Shown: piece by piece, positions 38,691-47,433 of the stretch | Position numbering within the stretch: position 1 is the stretch's first letter | How the letters are laid out: each line of letters begins with the position of its first letter | DNA from: JAALKW01 sp963974485 | GTDB lineage: Bacteria; Pseudomonadota; Gammaproteobacteria; Legionellales; Legionellaceae | Length of the DNA: 48,129 bases | Assembly: GCA_963974485.1 (NCBI GenBank) | Contig: CAXBBS010000013.1 | Coordinates: 1 to 48,129 of the forward strand | Reading direction: 5' to 3' | Translations under genes and position numbers: made by a program | Notes under the pieces: model-generated | The model's input: only the letters and a program-made list of their open reading frames with translations | Told to the model about the DNA's origin: nothing | Database searches by the model: none

Positions 38691-41600
38691 TTAACGCTCT
38701 AAGTCATGACCTCGATCTAACCCGCGTTCAATGCGGTTACTTAACCCTTTTGAAACCCCGGGTAGGTGTTCTTTAATATAAGGGTTAAGTTTTTTATCAG
38801 CTTTAATAGATCTAGCTATATCAAGGAGTTCTTTGTCCAGCATTTCAGCTCGGTAACCTCTCACTTTTTCTCGGGTATAGAGCTTCGATTCATATTCGGC
38901 AAGAATAGGATGTGCTTCTTTTAATTGCTCGTGCAGGTTGAATCGATAGGACTGCTGCTTATCATTGATAAAACTTTTTAAATCCGAAGGCTTGATGCAA
39001 TTCGCATCGGCCTGTCGTTTTATATGACCATAATCGCTTTGAACATCAACTTTATTTAAGGTTTTCATGAGTTCAGGCGTGACCTCAAGATTATCCGCCT
39101 TGACTTTAGCGACCAATACCACGGCTGTATATCTTTCATGATAACCAGAGGTGAGTTTAACATGCTGGGCTTCGAGATAACCTATTTTAATACCCTCTAA
39201 TTTGTCACCATACTTTGTCCATAGCTTATGGCCTTGTTTATCACGAACACGTGATACGGCGTAAAGCTCCTCAAAAGCAGGTAGCGACTCCATGTTCACG
39301 CCTTTTTCACGTGATTCGCGCTCAAGTGCTCGATGCAGCTTGGCACCTTTAGACTGAATATCCAGGTAGTTAGATGCTTCTTTTGCCATACCTCGCAGTT
39401 CGCGCTTATTATCATCACGTGTTTGAGCGCTTCGTTGTTTAACAAAGGCCTCGTAATTCACCACGTAATTGAATTTTTCTTTTATTTTATTACCCATACC
39501 GGCCATGTGGTTGAGTGCGCGACCCACGAGCTTATCAGGGTCAAATCCACTGCGTATGGCAAAGTCGAGCGGCCAATCAATCACGTTATCTTTGGTGGAT
39601 TCGCGTGACAGGGTGCGCTTTAAGGCATCTAAATCTGGATGTTGTCCTGCATCAGCATAGATGGACAGTTTTTTACGATGGCGTGTGAAGGCGACAAAGC
39701 TTAAGGCCCGGTTCCAGTATTTATTATCAACAAACACGCTGGTGTTATCGACCGTCATGCCTTGTGATTTATGAACGGTGGTTGCGTAGCCATAATCCAG
39801 GTGATGATAGGATTTTGGAATCGTAACGGTTGAACCATTATCAAGACGTGCTTCAAGGTATTCATCATTAATCGAGGTAATCGTTGCTAAATCGCCATTT
39901 TTAACACCGTGTGTTTTATTATTCTTTTTAAAGAGGATGCGTTCACCCGAAGCAAGTGCGATGTCACGCTTGCCCATGACTTTAATGTAATGCTTTAGAT
40001 GAGCAGGGATGTTAACCGTATGACCATTATCAAGCTGCACGGTGACGGCTGTATGCGATACCTTCAGAATATTAACTTGCTCACCACCCGAGATACCCAA
40101 TTCACGGTCAGTTAATGAGATAATAGCCTGAGCACCCGGTTGAAGCGCGCTGCCTTTGTGCTCAACTTCGCGATAGTAAATAAATTCATCGGTTGCGAGC
40201 TGCGATTTAGCTTGTAAGGCGGTACGTGCGTGCTCATTGAGCTCTGAAACACTGTCTCGCGTGAACGATAAGATAATATGAGATTTGATGTCATCCGGTG
40301 TTGTGATGGTTTCAGCCCAATCACGGACTAACTCGCTTACGGCATTACTGGATGGCGATTCTTGAATAAGCTTCAGCGCACCTTTCTTATCGTAATGCGC
40401 CAGTGCTATATCAACCTCACCGCGCGCTAACATCAGGCTTGCTTCTCGGTCGCCGAGGTCTTCTTGGCGGGTGATATTATCCAGGGATATATACCCCACG
40501 CGGTCGGCAATACCTCGGAATATTTCACCCTTTTGAATCGGCTTTAATTGCTGAGGGTCACCCACTAAAATAACTTTGGCTTTGGCGCGATTCGCTGCGT
40601 TTAAAATCATGGCCATGTTCGCAAAATCAACCATGCCCGCCTCATCAATCACAAGTACATCGTGGTTTGTGAGCACCAGCTTTTTGTTGGATAACTGATG
40701 GGAGAAGGAGGCTATCGTAGATGATTGAATGCCCGTATCATCTTCAAGCGCCTTCGCGACTTTGCTTGAAAGAGCGGCGCCCAATACACGACAATGACTC
40801 GACTCATAATACTCTTTCACGGGCTTTAATAAATAGCTTTTTCCTGTCCCAGGCTTGCCCACCAAAAGGCTAATATCATGGCCTTGTGTGATAAACGAAA
40901 GGGCTTCTTTTTGCTCTTCGTTCAGCTTAAATTTAGTAATTAAACCATCAAGCGGTTTCTGATAATCATGCGTTCTACGTGCATGCATTTGCTCAACATC
41001 TTTAAGCAAGCTGGCTTCTTGCATGTAATGATTTCGCGTGGTGTAAGTCACATGCCCGCGCTCATCAGGACCTAGTTCAATCACGTTTTTATTCGACAAT
41101 AACTCTTCAACTTTCACTAGATAAAGTTCAGATGATGTCGTTTCTTTGAGGGTTTTAAATAAGAGTTTTTCAATGTCACGACGGGTAAAAACACTGTGCT
41201 CGATAGACAGGAGTTGAATCAATTCATCAACATCACCCAGGGCGATTTGTTCACGTGATTCACGAATAATTTTGTTCTCTTCTTTCAGGTAACTTCCACC
41301 ACTATGCCGGGATTTACCCTCATGCTTTTCAGGAATGATGTGATTTAAATCAACCGATAAATCAATGCCATGCTCAATAAAAAATTCAGTCTGAGCGTCA
41401 CGATATTTCTGACTCCACCGCTCATCTTCAATAACTTTACCCTTAAAAAAAGAAGGGTTTAAATCACGTGCCTTATATTTTGAAAAGCCATCTTTATCTA
41501 ATCGACGCGTGGTGTAATAGAGATGAGCATGAGGATTGCCATCGCCTTTATCGTGAATAGATATATCAACAGGAATGCCATCATCTACAAAATTAACTTT

Positions 41601-41927
41601 AGCGAAATGTTTAACAAATTCAATTTGTTGTTCACGATTAAGTTCTTTTGGAAGGGCTAAAACAAGGTCTTTTCCAAGCTGTGCATCTTTCCTTCTTTCA
41701 GATACTTCAACCTTATTCCATAGAAATTCTTGGTCTTTAAATTCATCAGGAGCACCTTCAGGAATCATCAGTTCTGTTAAAACAACATCCGTTCGTTTTG
41801 TGTAATCGTGAACAAGGCCAGTTCGCTCATCTGTCAAACATGTTCCTGAGCGATAGGCGGCCGCGGCTACTGCGCTATGTCCTTTCGCTCTCGAAACTAA
41901 ACTTACTTTTGCAAATGCTATCGCCAT
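38691..41927 (-). CDS. traA: TraA MobQ-type relaxase fused to a RecD-like helicase
   Basis: 1078 aa. Residues 1-205 are the relaxase: Y25 in AAAAYRSG is the likely nicking tyrosine, and the metal-binding histidines are H125, H133 and H135 (SIHDKGDGNPHAHLYYTT). The helicase part has Walker A GKPGTGKS (357-364), Walker B VIDEAGM (426-432) and GDPQQLKPI, with later HKSQGMTVD and FVAFTRHRK motifs of superfamily 1. The last 330 residues are a charged helical region. It nicks oriT and unwinds the strand. It is divergent from the traC/traD-like genes, with oriT between them. Confidence 0.96.
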   Translation of the reverse strand: MAIAFAKVSLVSRAKGHSAVAAAAYRSGTCLTDERTGLVHDYTKRTDVVLTELMIPEGAPDEFKDQEFLWNKVEVSERRKDAQLGKDLVLALPKELNREQQIEFVKHFAKVNFVDDGIPVDISIHDKGDGNPHAHLYYTTRRLDKDGFSKYKARDLNPSFFKGKVIEDERWSQKYRDAQTEFFIEHGIDLSVDLNHIIPEKHEGKSRHSGGSYLKEENKIIRESREQIALGDVDELIQLLSIEHSVFTRRDIEKLLFKTLKETTSSELYLVKVEELLSNKNVIELGPDERGHVTYTTRNHYMQEASLLKDVEQMHARRTHDYQKPLDGLITKFKLNEEQKEALSFITQGHDISLLVGKPGTGKSYLLKPVKEYYESSHCRVLGAALSSKVAKALEDDTGIQSSTIASFSHQLSNKKLVLTNHDVLVIDEAGMVDFANMAMILNAANRAKAKVILVGDPQQLKPIQKGEIFRGIADRVGYISLDNITRQEDLGDREASLMLARGEVDIALAHYDKKGALKLIQESPSSNAVSELVRDWAETITTPDDIKSHIILSFTRDSVSELNEHARTALQAKSQLATDEFIYYREVEHKGSALQPGAQAIISLTDRELGISGGEQVNILKVSHTAVTVQLDNGHTVNIPAHLKHYIKVMGKRDIALASGERILFKKNNKTHGVKNGDLATITSINDEYLEARLDNGSTVTIPKSYHHLDYGYATTVHKSQGMTVDNTSVFVDNKYWNRALSFVAFTRHRKKLSIYADAGQHPDLDALKRTLSRESTKDNVIDWPLDFAIRSGFDPDKLVGRALNHMAGMGNKIKEKFNYVVNYEAFVKQRSAQTRDDNKRELRGMAKEASNYLDIQSKGAKLHRALERESREKGVNMESLPAFEELYAVSRVRDKQGHKLWTKYGDKLEGIKIGYLEAQHVKLTSGYHERYTAVVLVAKVKADNLEVTPELMKTLNKVDVQSDYGHIKRQADANCIKPSDLKSFINDKQQSYRFNLHEQLKEAHPILAEYESKLYTREKVRGYRAEMLDKELLDIARSIKADKKLNPYIKEHLPGVSKGLSNRIERGLDRGHDLER

Positions 41928-41943
41928 AGGGTGATTTTAGCAA

Positions 41944-41971
41944 ACATTCGTTAGAATGTATATTGCGCTCT
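41944..41971. other. oriT: origin of transfer (oriT), RSF1010-type candidate
   Basis: A perfect hairpin with 6-bp arms (ACATTC 41944-41949, GAATGT 41954-41959) and loop GTTA is followed after four bases by TGCGCTCT (41964-41971). RSF1010 and other MobQ plasmids carry an inverted repeat followed a few bases later by a TGCGCCCT-like nick region. The element starts 17 bp upstream of the relaxase start, the standard position for this family. The likely nick is at or just after 41971 on the plus strand, but this is inferred from the RSF1010 site. Confidence 0.7.
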
Positions 41972-42082
41972 TCGAGATTGATTGAACTTCGCTTTGCTCG
42001 TATTTTTGGGTATTTATCTTGGTATGAATTGACATATATGCTAAAATTAACTAAGAACAACAATCATGAGGTGGAAAATACG

Positions 42083-42289
42083 ATGGCTAAGAAAACAATA
42101 TCTGAAAAAGAGCAAGAACTTATTAACATCATAGAATCTGCAAAGGACAAGCTGCTTAAGTTGCAACACAAACAAAAAATAGAACTCGGCTCTCTTGCAT
42201 GCAATCATGGTCTTGACCAGGTTGATAAAGAAACGCTGAATACCGCATTCAAGAAACTTGCCAAAGAGCTAAACATTGGAAACAAATAA
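42083..42289 (+). CDS. TraC-like oriT accessory protein
   Basis: 68 aa from ATG at 42083 with GAGGTGG upstream; longer frames to 41963 run over oriT. It resembles the small TraC of pTi/pSym-type transfer regions: a helical N-terminus, then KIELGSLACNHGLDQVDKETLNTAFKKLAKEL. The gene overlaps the next by 14 bp. These proteins help the relaxase at oriT. Confidence 0.7.
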   Translation: MAKKTISEKEQELINIIESAKDKLLKLQHKQKIELGSLACNHGLDQVDKETLNTAFKKLAKELNIGNK

Positions 42290-42542
42290 TCAAATCAAGA
42301 AACAAGAGCAACGCATCGCCAGGGCAGAAAATTCGCTTGCACTTGAGAAGTTAAAGAAAAGGCGAGCAGACACCCGGCGAAAAATAGAACTCGGTGGTCT
42401 TGTAGTAAAATCAGGAATCGACGGATTTAATAAATCTGTTATTCTTGGTGCGCTGATACATGCTTTGCAGTCGATCGAAAAAGAAGAAAGTTATAAAAAA
42501 GTTTTTGAATCCATAGGCGATGCCGAATTTTTAAAGGACTAA
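42276..42542 (+). CDS. TraD-like oriT accessory protein (pTi/pSym type)
   Basis: 88 aa. TRRKIELGGLVVKSGIDGFNKSVILGALIHAL is the family signature (RRK-ELGGLV-KAGL-…-GALL) of the conjugal transfer TraD that accompanies TraA and TraC. It is unrelated to the coupling protein TraD of F. Positions of traA, oriT, traC and traD reproduce the classical Dtr module of Agrobacterium-type plasmids. Confidence 0.8.
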   Translation: METNNQIKKQEQRIARAENSLALEKLKKRRADTRRKIELGGLVVKSGIDGFNKSVILGALIHALQSIEKEESYKKVFESIGDAEFLKD

Positions 42543-42546
42543 AAAA

Positions 42547-43122
42547 ATGGAACTATCCATGGATGTTATCGAAAAAGAAATACGTGATTTAAAATTAGAG
42601 ATTGCTCAACAACAAAAAAAACAGGAATACGACAATCTGAAGAAAGACCTGTTTGATATCACCTACAAAGCAAACAACACCATGACCGAATTTAGTGGTG
42701 GCATGATGGAAGTTGATACCGAAAAACTTCTTAAAACACCTCGCTCAAAAGAATCTTTTTTTGATTTGGTTTTTGGTCGTATTCTTCGAATGTTTAATGC
42801 AAGACCCATCGTCGGAAACATCATTGGAATTGGACTAGCTTTTGTAGGTCTCATGAGCATGAACAAGTATCTTAATAACCCCGACCTCGTGGTGGTGAAA
42901 ATGTATTTGGGTCGGTTCCTGATGATTTCGGGCATCGTGCAAATATTAAAATCGGCAACCCGGAGCCTGCTTCTTCCGTTGGTTGCAACAGCAGTCGGTG
43001 GTACCATCGCCAACCAATTAACCGGCAATCATTTAATGTTTGGACAGCCATCGTGGTTCTATCAAGGTGTGCTCGTTACGGGGCTTATTGGCATTGCTAT
43101 TTCTGTATTTTCGATTGATTAA
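42547..43122 (+). CDS. hypothetical membrane protein downstream of traC/traD
   Basis: 191 aa. After a helical, charged N-terminus (EKEIRDLKLEIAQQQKKQEYDNL), three to four hydrophobic spans follow (VGNIIGIGLAFVGLMSM, FLMISGIVQILKSA, LLLPLVATAVGGTIANQL, GVLVTGLIGIAISVF). Unrecognised. It is 4 bp after traD in the same direction, with GGAC before the ATG, so it is probably part of the mobilisation operon. Confidence 0.55.
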   Translation: MELSMDVIEKEIRDLKLEIAQQQKKQEYDNLKKDLFDITYKANNTMTEFSGGMMEVDTEKLLKTPRSKESFFDLVFGRILRMFNARPIVGNIIGIGLAFVGLMSMNKYLNNPDLVVVKMYLGRFLMISGIVQILKSATRSLLLPLVATAVGGTIANQLTGNHLMFGQPSWFYQGVLVTGLIGIAISVFSID

Positions 43123-43185
43123 GATCTTGGTTAAATATAATGTGTTCGTCATTGATAATGATTAGGCCTAAGGTGATACTTCTGT

Positions 43186-43749
43186 ATGTTGTATAGGATG
43201 CTTTGTTTGGTGCCGCATGAAACGGCAAAAACATCATTAGATGCTAGAAAAACAGCTGTCACAATTATGGCTACCGGAGAGATAAAAGATATAGTTGATT
43301 CTGATTTTTATGACTCTTTTTGTGTTGGTGGGGCATGGACTGGGACGTTAACAACCCGATTGTTAGATCAAGAAAAATTACAAACCTTCGATAATGAAGT
43401 GAAAGAAAAATATCAATGGCCTGTTGAGAGAAGCGTAGGCGGGTTAAATAATGATTCTAGAACTGAAAAACAAAAAATGGCGTTAGATGTATTTTTAAAA
43501 TACTTTCCGAATTTTGAAGGAGAGCCCCCTTTCTTTCGAAGCGATAACGCTAACATGGGATATGACGATGATGCACTTTTCATAAGCAATGAACGCCAAT
43601 ATTACAAATTATTAGGTGATTATGAAGGAAAATGGTTTTCGTCTAGCGAATATCAAATGATAGATATGTTTAATCTATCCAAGAGCATTGTTACGCCAGA
43701 AAATGTCATTAACAAACACTGGGTGGTTGTTTTGACTTGCCACCGCTGA
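43186..43749 (+). CDS. hypothetical protein
   Basis: 187 aa with no recognised domain. It begins MLYRMLCLVPHETAKTSL and has mixed alpha/beta composition with aromatic and acidic clusters (DSDFYDSFCVGGAWTGTL, YFPNFEGEPPFF). AAGGTG is near the start. It precedes the DUF1016 gene by 17 bp. It may belong to the defence/stability cluster, but nothing in the sequence says so directly. Confidence 0.45.
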   Translation: MLYRMLCLVPHETAKTSLDARKTAVTIMATGEIKDIVDSDFYDSFCVGGAWTGTLTTRLLDQEKLQTFDNEVKEKYQWPVERSVGGLNNDSRTEKQKMALDVFLKYFPNFEGEPPFFRSDNANMGYDDDALFISNERQYYKLLGDYEGKWFSSSEYQMIDMFNLSKSIVTPENVINKHWVVVLTCHR

Positions 43750-43766
43750 TAACCAAAGGTCATCTA

Positions 43767-44834
43767 ATGAAAGATATAAATTTCCCCCAAGAATATAGGA
43801 AGATAACAAACGACCTGTACCATCAAGCAACTCGATACATAGAAGAGGCGCGGCTTCGAGTTCAACGCTCAATAAATACTGAAATGGTCTCTGCATATTG
43901 GCTAATTGGGCGGGATATTGTCGAAGCAGAACAAAAAGGACAAGTCCGTGCGGCTTATGGTTCTAATTTAATAAAAGAACTTTCACAGCGATTATGTGAT
44001 AACTATGGGAAAGGATTTGGGGTAAGCACACTCCGGGATATTCGCCAATTTTATATAACATATGAAGACACTTCTCCAATTCACCACGCAGTGCGTGGTA
44101 AATCTAAATCGTTCAGCCCAAATTTAGGGTGGGTCCATTATCGCACCTTAATGCGCATTGATCGTATTGAAGCACGCCTTTTTTATGAGCTCGAAGCGGA
44201 AAAAAACGCTTGGAGTGGAAGGGAGCTTGAACGCCAAGTTAACAGCTTGTTATTTGACCGATTGGCAAAAAGCAAGGATAAAAACGGGGTGTTGGCGTTA
44301 GCTAAAAACGGTCAACAAATCAACAAACCCGAAGACGCCATTAAAGAGCCTTTAATTTTAGAATTTCTTGGCCTACCAGAATCCAATCGTTTGGTGGAGT
44401 CTGATTTAGAGGAGGCCTTAATAACCAACCTCCAACAATTTCTTCTTGAGCTCGGCAAAGGGTTCTCATTTATAGGACGTCAAAAACGCTTAACGTTTGA
44501 TGGTGATCACTTTTATGCAGACTTGGTTTTTTACCATGTTTTATTAAAATGCTACGTTATTGTTGATCTTAAAACACACAAATTAAAACATGCTGATCTT
44601 GGGCAAATGCAACTGTATGTCAATTACTTTGACAAAGAAATAAAACAACCTGATGATAACCCAACGATCGGACTGGTCTTGTGTACTGAGAAAAGTGAAG
44701 AAATGGCAAAATACATGTTAGGCGATAAAGCAAAACAAATTTTTGCAAGTAAGTATCAGTTACACTTACCAACCGAAGAGCAGCTTAAACGAGAAATAAA
44801 ACGAGAAATAAAAGAAATAAGTTCTGGACCCTGA
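43767..44834 (+). CDS. DUF1016 PD-(D/E)XK nuclease (YhcG-like), copy 1
   Basis: 355 aa from the ATG at 43767. The N-terminal DUF1016 domain has MVSAYWLIGRDIVEAEQKG and GVSTLRDIRQFYITY. The C-terminal PD-(D/E)XK nuclease core is HFYADLVFYHVLLKCYVIVDLKT, with D252, D267 and K269 as active-site residues (the second acid is Asp rather than Glu). The GRELERQVNSLLFDRLA segment between domains is typical. Such proteins are linked to restriction and defence loci. A second, divergent copy lies at 46272-47291. Confidence 0.88.
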   Translation: MKDINFPQEYRKITNDLYHQATRYIEEARLRVQRSINTEMVSAYWLIGRDIVEAEQKGQVRAAYGSNLIKELSQRLCDNYGKGFGVSTLRDIRQFYITYEDTSPIHHAVRGKSKSFSPNLGWVHYRTLMRIDRIEARLFYELEAEKNAWSGRELERQVNSLLFDRLAKSKDKNGVLALAKNGQQINKPEDAIKEPLILEFLGLPESNRLVESDLEEALITNLQQFLLELGKGFSFIGRQKRLTFDGDHFYADLVFYHVLLKCYVIVDLKTHKLKHADLGQMQLYVNYFDKEIKQPDDNPTIGLVLCTEKSEEMAKYMLGDKAKQIFASKYQLHLPTEEQLKREIKREIKEISSGP

Positions 44835-45008
44835 TTAAAAAATTTAAAGAACAGCCCTACCTATGCACAAGTCCATAGGGCAGGAGCACCTTACTCTCTG
44901 CGTATAGCCCTGTGGGCCCTGTGTCAGAGGTAGAGCAACTTCTTGTGTGTTTTAAACAGTATAAAACCGGACAAACCATTAGCTCCCGACACAGTAAAGC
45001 AAAAATAC

Positions 45009-45036
45009 TTGAAAAAAACTACAATGTAGTTATACT
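45009..45036 (+). promoter_or_regulatory. brnTA promoter with 15-bp operator palindrome
   Basis: TTGAAA (45009-45014) and TATACT (45031-45036), 16 bp apart, precede the toxin ATG at 45043. The spacer contains a 15-bp perfect palindrome, AACTACA-A-TGTAGTT (45017-45031), the likely BrnA/BrnT autorepression site. The very short leader is consistent with tight control. Confidence 0.6.
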
Positions 45037-45042
45037 ATATTA

Positions 45043-45336
45043 ATGTTAAATATTAAATTTGATTGGGATTCTGCCAAGGCAGATTCAAACATAAAAAAGC
45101 ATGGCGTGAGCTTTAATGAAGCTAAAAGTGTGTTTTTTGATGGAAATGCAAAGGTTATTCATGACCCGGAACATTCGAGTGATGAAGACAGATTTATTAT
45201 CCTGGGATTGAGTGTGGGAGCGCGTATGCTCGTCGTCATTCATTGCTACCGAAAAAATGATCGCGTTATACGCATAATCTCTGCCAGAAAAGCCACTCAA
45301 AAAGAATCAATGCAATATCATGGTGGTGATTTATGA
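45043..45336 (+). CDS. brnT: BrnT toxin
   Basis: 97 aa. FDWDSAKADSNIKKHGVSFNEAKSVFFDG, then DRFIILGLSVGARMLVVIHCYRKNDRVIRIISARKATQKE is the full BrnT fold, a RelE-like ribonuclease that blocks translation. The ARKA-x-x-x-E end is typical. The antitoxin gene begins 4 bp before its stop. The upstream palindrome at 45017-45031 is the likely operator. Confidence 0.93.
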   Translation: MLNIKFDWDSAKADSNIKKHGVSFNEAKSVFFDGNAKVIHDPEHSSDEDRFIILGLSVGARMLVVIHCYRKNDRVIRIISARKATQKESMQYHGGDL

Positions 45337-45551
45337 AAAAAGAATATGATTTTTCAGAGGCAAAAAAAAATCCTTATATACACGACTTAAAGAAACAAGT
45401 GACTATTAGGCTTGATGCAGATACGATCGATTATTTTAAACACTTATCAGAAGATAATGGTGTCCCATATCAGACGCTTATCAATCTCTATTTGCGTGAT
45501 TGTGCGCAAAAACATAAAAAATTACGTCTGGACTGGCGTCAAGCAGGGTAA
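45333..45551 (+). CDS. brnA: BrnA antitoxin
   Basis: 72 aa. A disordered, charged N-terminus is followed by a ribbon-helix-helix domain (VTIRLDADTIDYFKHLSEDNGVPYQTLINLYLRDC). It neutralises BrnT and represses the operon. Overlaps the brnT stop by 4 bp, ensuring coupled translation. Confidence 0.92.
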   Translation: MKKEYDFSEAKKNPYIHDLKKQVTIRLDADTIDYFKHLSEDNGVPYQTLINLYLRDCAQKHKKLRLDWRQAG

Positions 45552-45699
45552 GACGAGTTAGGGAAAGGCTTAACTTTTTCTCATTGAAGTATACCTCAGA
45601 GAGACAACAAACAGAGACGTTTTTATTGTCCCAATAGCATTGTTTTCCTAATTTTGAAACGTTATGCTAAAGACATCTAGAACTCATTGAGACAAATTC
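45552..45699. other. intergenic gap before the second resolvase
   Basis: 148 bp without a gene. I found no crossover-like dyad comparable to those near the first recombinase and no convincing promoter, although the resolvase must be transcribed from here. Confidence 0.3.
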
Positions 45700-46275
45700 A
45701 TGGCTTGTTATGGTTATGCTCGTGTATCAAGTATAGATCAAGATTATGCACTTCAAGAAAAAGCGCTTCGTGCCGCAGGATGTGAAATTATTCGCGCTGA
45801 AAAAGCATCAGGAACAAAACGTAATGGACGCACTGAATTAGAGCTATTGCTCGAATTTTTACATGACGGAGACACGTTAATGGTCACCCGCGTGGACAGA
45901 CTTGCACGTAGCATCAAAGATTTACAAGACATCGTGTATGCTCTCAAAGAAAAAAACGTCACATTAAAAGCAACAGAACAACCCATTGATACGCGCACTG
46001 CTGCCGGCAAAGCTTTTCTTGATATGCTCGGTGTGTTTGCTGAATTTGAAACCAACCTTCGACGTGAGCGTCAGCTTGAAGGCATTGCTGCGGCAAAACA
46101 ACGTGGTGCTTATTTAGGGCGGAAAAAGAAGATTGATGATAACGAAATTCGACGACTCCACGTGGAAGAAAAAATTAGGCCTACGGACATTTCGCGACAA
46201 TTAAAAATTGGCCGGACTTCTGTATATCGTGCTCTTAATAAAAACATGAGTGCATCAGAAGGGTCTGTATTATGA
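45700..46275 (+). CDS. serine recombinase (resolvase), copy 2
   Basis: 191 aa. The catalytic serine is S10 in YGYARVSSIDQDYALQEKAL. MVTRVDRLARSIKDLQDIVYAL and TAAGKAFLDMLGVFAEFETNLRRERQLEGIAAAK follow, and the C-terminal helix-turn-helix is RPTDISRQLKIGRTSVYRALN. It belongs to a different sub-branch from the recombinase at 3755. Its stop overlaps the ATG of the second DUF1016 gene (ATGA), so the two are translationally coupled, an uncommon pairing. Confidence 0.93.
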   Translation: MACYGYARVSSIDQDYALQEKALRAAGCEIIRAEKASGTKRNGRTELELLLEFLHDGDTLMVTRVDRLARSIKDLQDIVYALKEKNVTLKATEQPIDTRTAAGKAFLDMLGVFAEFETNLRRERQLEGIAAAKQRGAYLGRKKKIDDNEIRRLHVEEKIRPTDISRQLKIGRTSVYRALNKNMSASEGSVL

Positions 46276-47291
46276 ATAAGAAAAATATCGACAATCATGA
46301 AAATAGTGCTGCTTTTAAAGAAGTGCTCCAACTGATTATTTCATCCAAAAAACGTGCATACCAAGCGGTCAATACTGTATTAATGGAGCTTTATTGGAAA
46401 ATTGGAGAACACATCAGCAAAAAAATCAAAACGTCGGAATGGGGCGATGGTGTTGTCATCGAGCTTGCTAATTATATTGCTAAAACCCAACCTAATCTGC
46501 AGGGTTTTACACGTTCAAATTTATTTCGAATGCGTCAATTTTATGAAACATACTGTGATAATGAAGTTATCGCACCACTGGCGCGACAATTACCATGGAC
46601 GCATAACCTTATTATTCTTGGTCAAAGTAAGCTCCAAGAAGAACGTGAGTTTTACTTGCGGCAGGCGGTTAATGAAAAATGGAGTAAGCGCGAATTGGAA
46701 AGGCAATTCAGAGCAGCCCTGTTTGAACGGACAGCACTAAGCTCAACAAAATTATCACCCGCATTGAAGCATACCCACCCGCAAGCAGCAGCGTTATTCA
46801 AAGATTCGTATATGGTGGAATTTTTAGATTTACCCAATGGGCATAGTGAGGCAGATCTACATACGGGGTTACTACATAGACTTAAAGACTTTCTTATTGA
46901 GCTTGGGCGTGATTTTTGTTTTGTGGGCACCGAATATCCAGTTCAAGTTGGCAATCGAGATTTTTTTCTGGATTTATTATTTTTCCATCGCGGTTTGAAT
47001 TGCTTGGTCGCGATTGAATTAAAAGTTGGGCGATTTGAGCCTGAACATTTGGGTAAATTATCATTTTATCTCGAGGCATTGGATCGTGACATAAAAAAGC
47101 CTCATGAAAATCCAGCTATCGGGATTTTATTATGTGCTAATAAAGATGACGAAGTCGTAGAATATTCGTTGGGTCGAACAACATCAGCAGCTCTTATTTC
47201 TGAATACAAAACTCAGTTACCTGATCGTAAATTACTACAAAAGAAACTGCACGAATTTTATCTTCAAAACGAAAATAACTCGGTGGATTAA
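46272..47291 (+). CDS. DUF1016 PD-(D/E)XK nuclease (YhcG-like), copy 2
   Basis: 339 aa. The N-terminal domain (SKKRAYQAVNTVLMELYWKIGEHI, FTRSNLFRMRQFYETY) and the nuclease core DFFLDLLFFHRGLNCLVAIELK, with D234, E249 and K251, are intact. The VNEKWSKRELERQFRAALFERTAL linker is a family hallmark. It is translationally coupled to a resolvase. It is only distantly similar to the copy at 43767, so this is not a recent duplication. Likely role in restriction or DNA-damage-linked defence. Confidence 0.9.
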   Translation: MNKKNIDNHENSAAFKEVLQLIISSKKRAYQAVNTVLMELYWKIGEHISKKIKTSEWGDGVVIELANYIAKTQPNLQGFTRSNLFRMRQFYETYCDNEVIAPLARQLPWTHNLIILGQSKLQEEREFYLRQAVNEKWSKRELERQFRAALFERTALSSTKLSPALKHTHPQAAALFKDSYMVEFLDLPNGHSEADLHTGLLHRLKDFLIELGRDFCFVGTEYPVQVGNRDFFLDLLFFHRGLNCLVAIELKVGRFEPEHLGKLSFYLEALDRDIKKPHENPAIGILLCANKDDEVVEYSLGRTTSAALISEYKTQLPDRKLLQKKLHEFYLQNENNSVD

Positions 47292-47325
47292 TACTGAAAA
47301 ACAGCCGTTATTGGGGGTAAGTCAG

Positions 47326-47365
47326 GATACGTGTATTATGTGGCGCAGCACATAATACACGTATC
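47326..47365. repeat. 17-bp perfect inverted repeat
   Basis: Arms at 47326-47342 and 47349-47365 are perfect reverse complements (beginning GATACGTGTATTATG), with a 6-base loop GCGCAG. It lies just after the DUF1016 gene and before the IS256 remnant. It could be a terminator-like hairpin or the scar/end of a mobile element. No T-tract is attached. Confidence 0.6.
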
Positions 47366-47433
47366 ATGGAGTTATAGTTAGATCTGGTGTATGACAGTTT
47401 AAAAGGAGTTACAGTCAAATGTGGTGTATGGCA

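Noticed and set aside
44853..44882. CCTATG/CATAGG hairpin after the first DUF1016 gene
   Set aside because: Only 6-bp arms and no T-tract; too weak to call a terminator or site.
44890..45000. tRNA-like D-arm sequence (GGTAGAGCA) near 44930
   Set aside because: No T-loop GTTC, no complementary acceptor ends and no anticodon stem could be matched.
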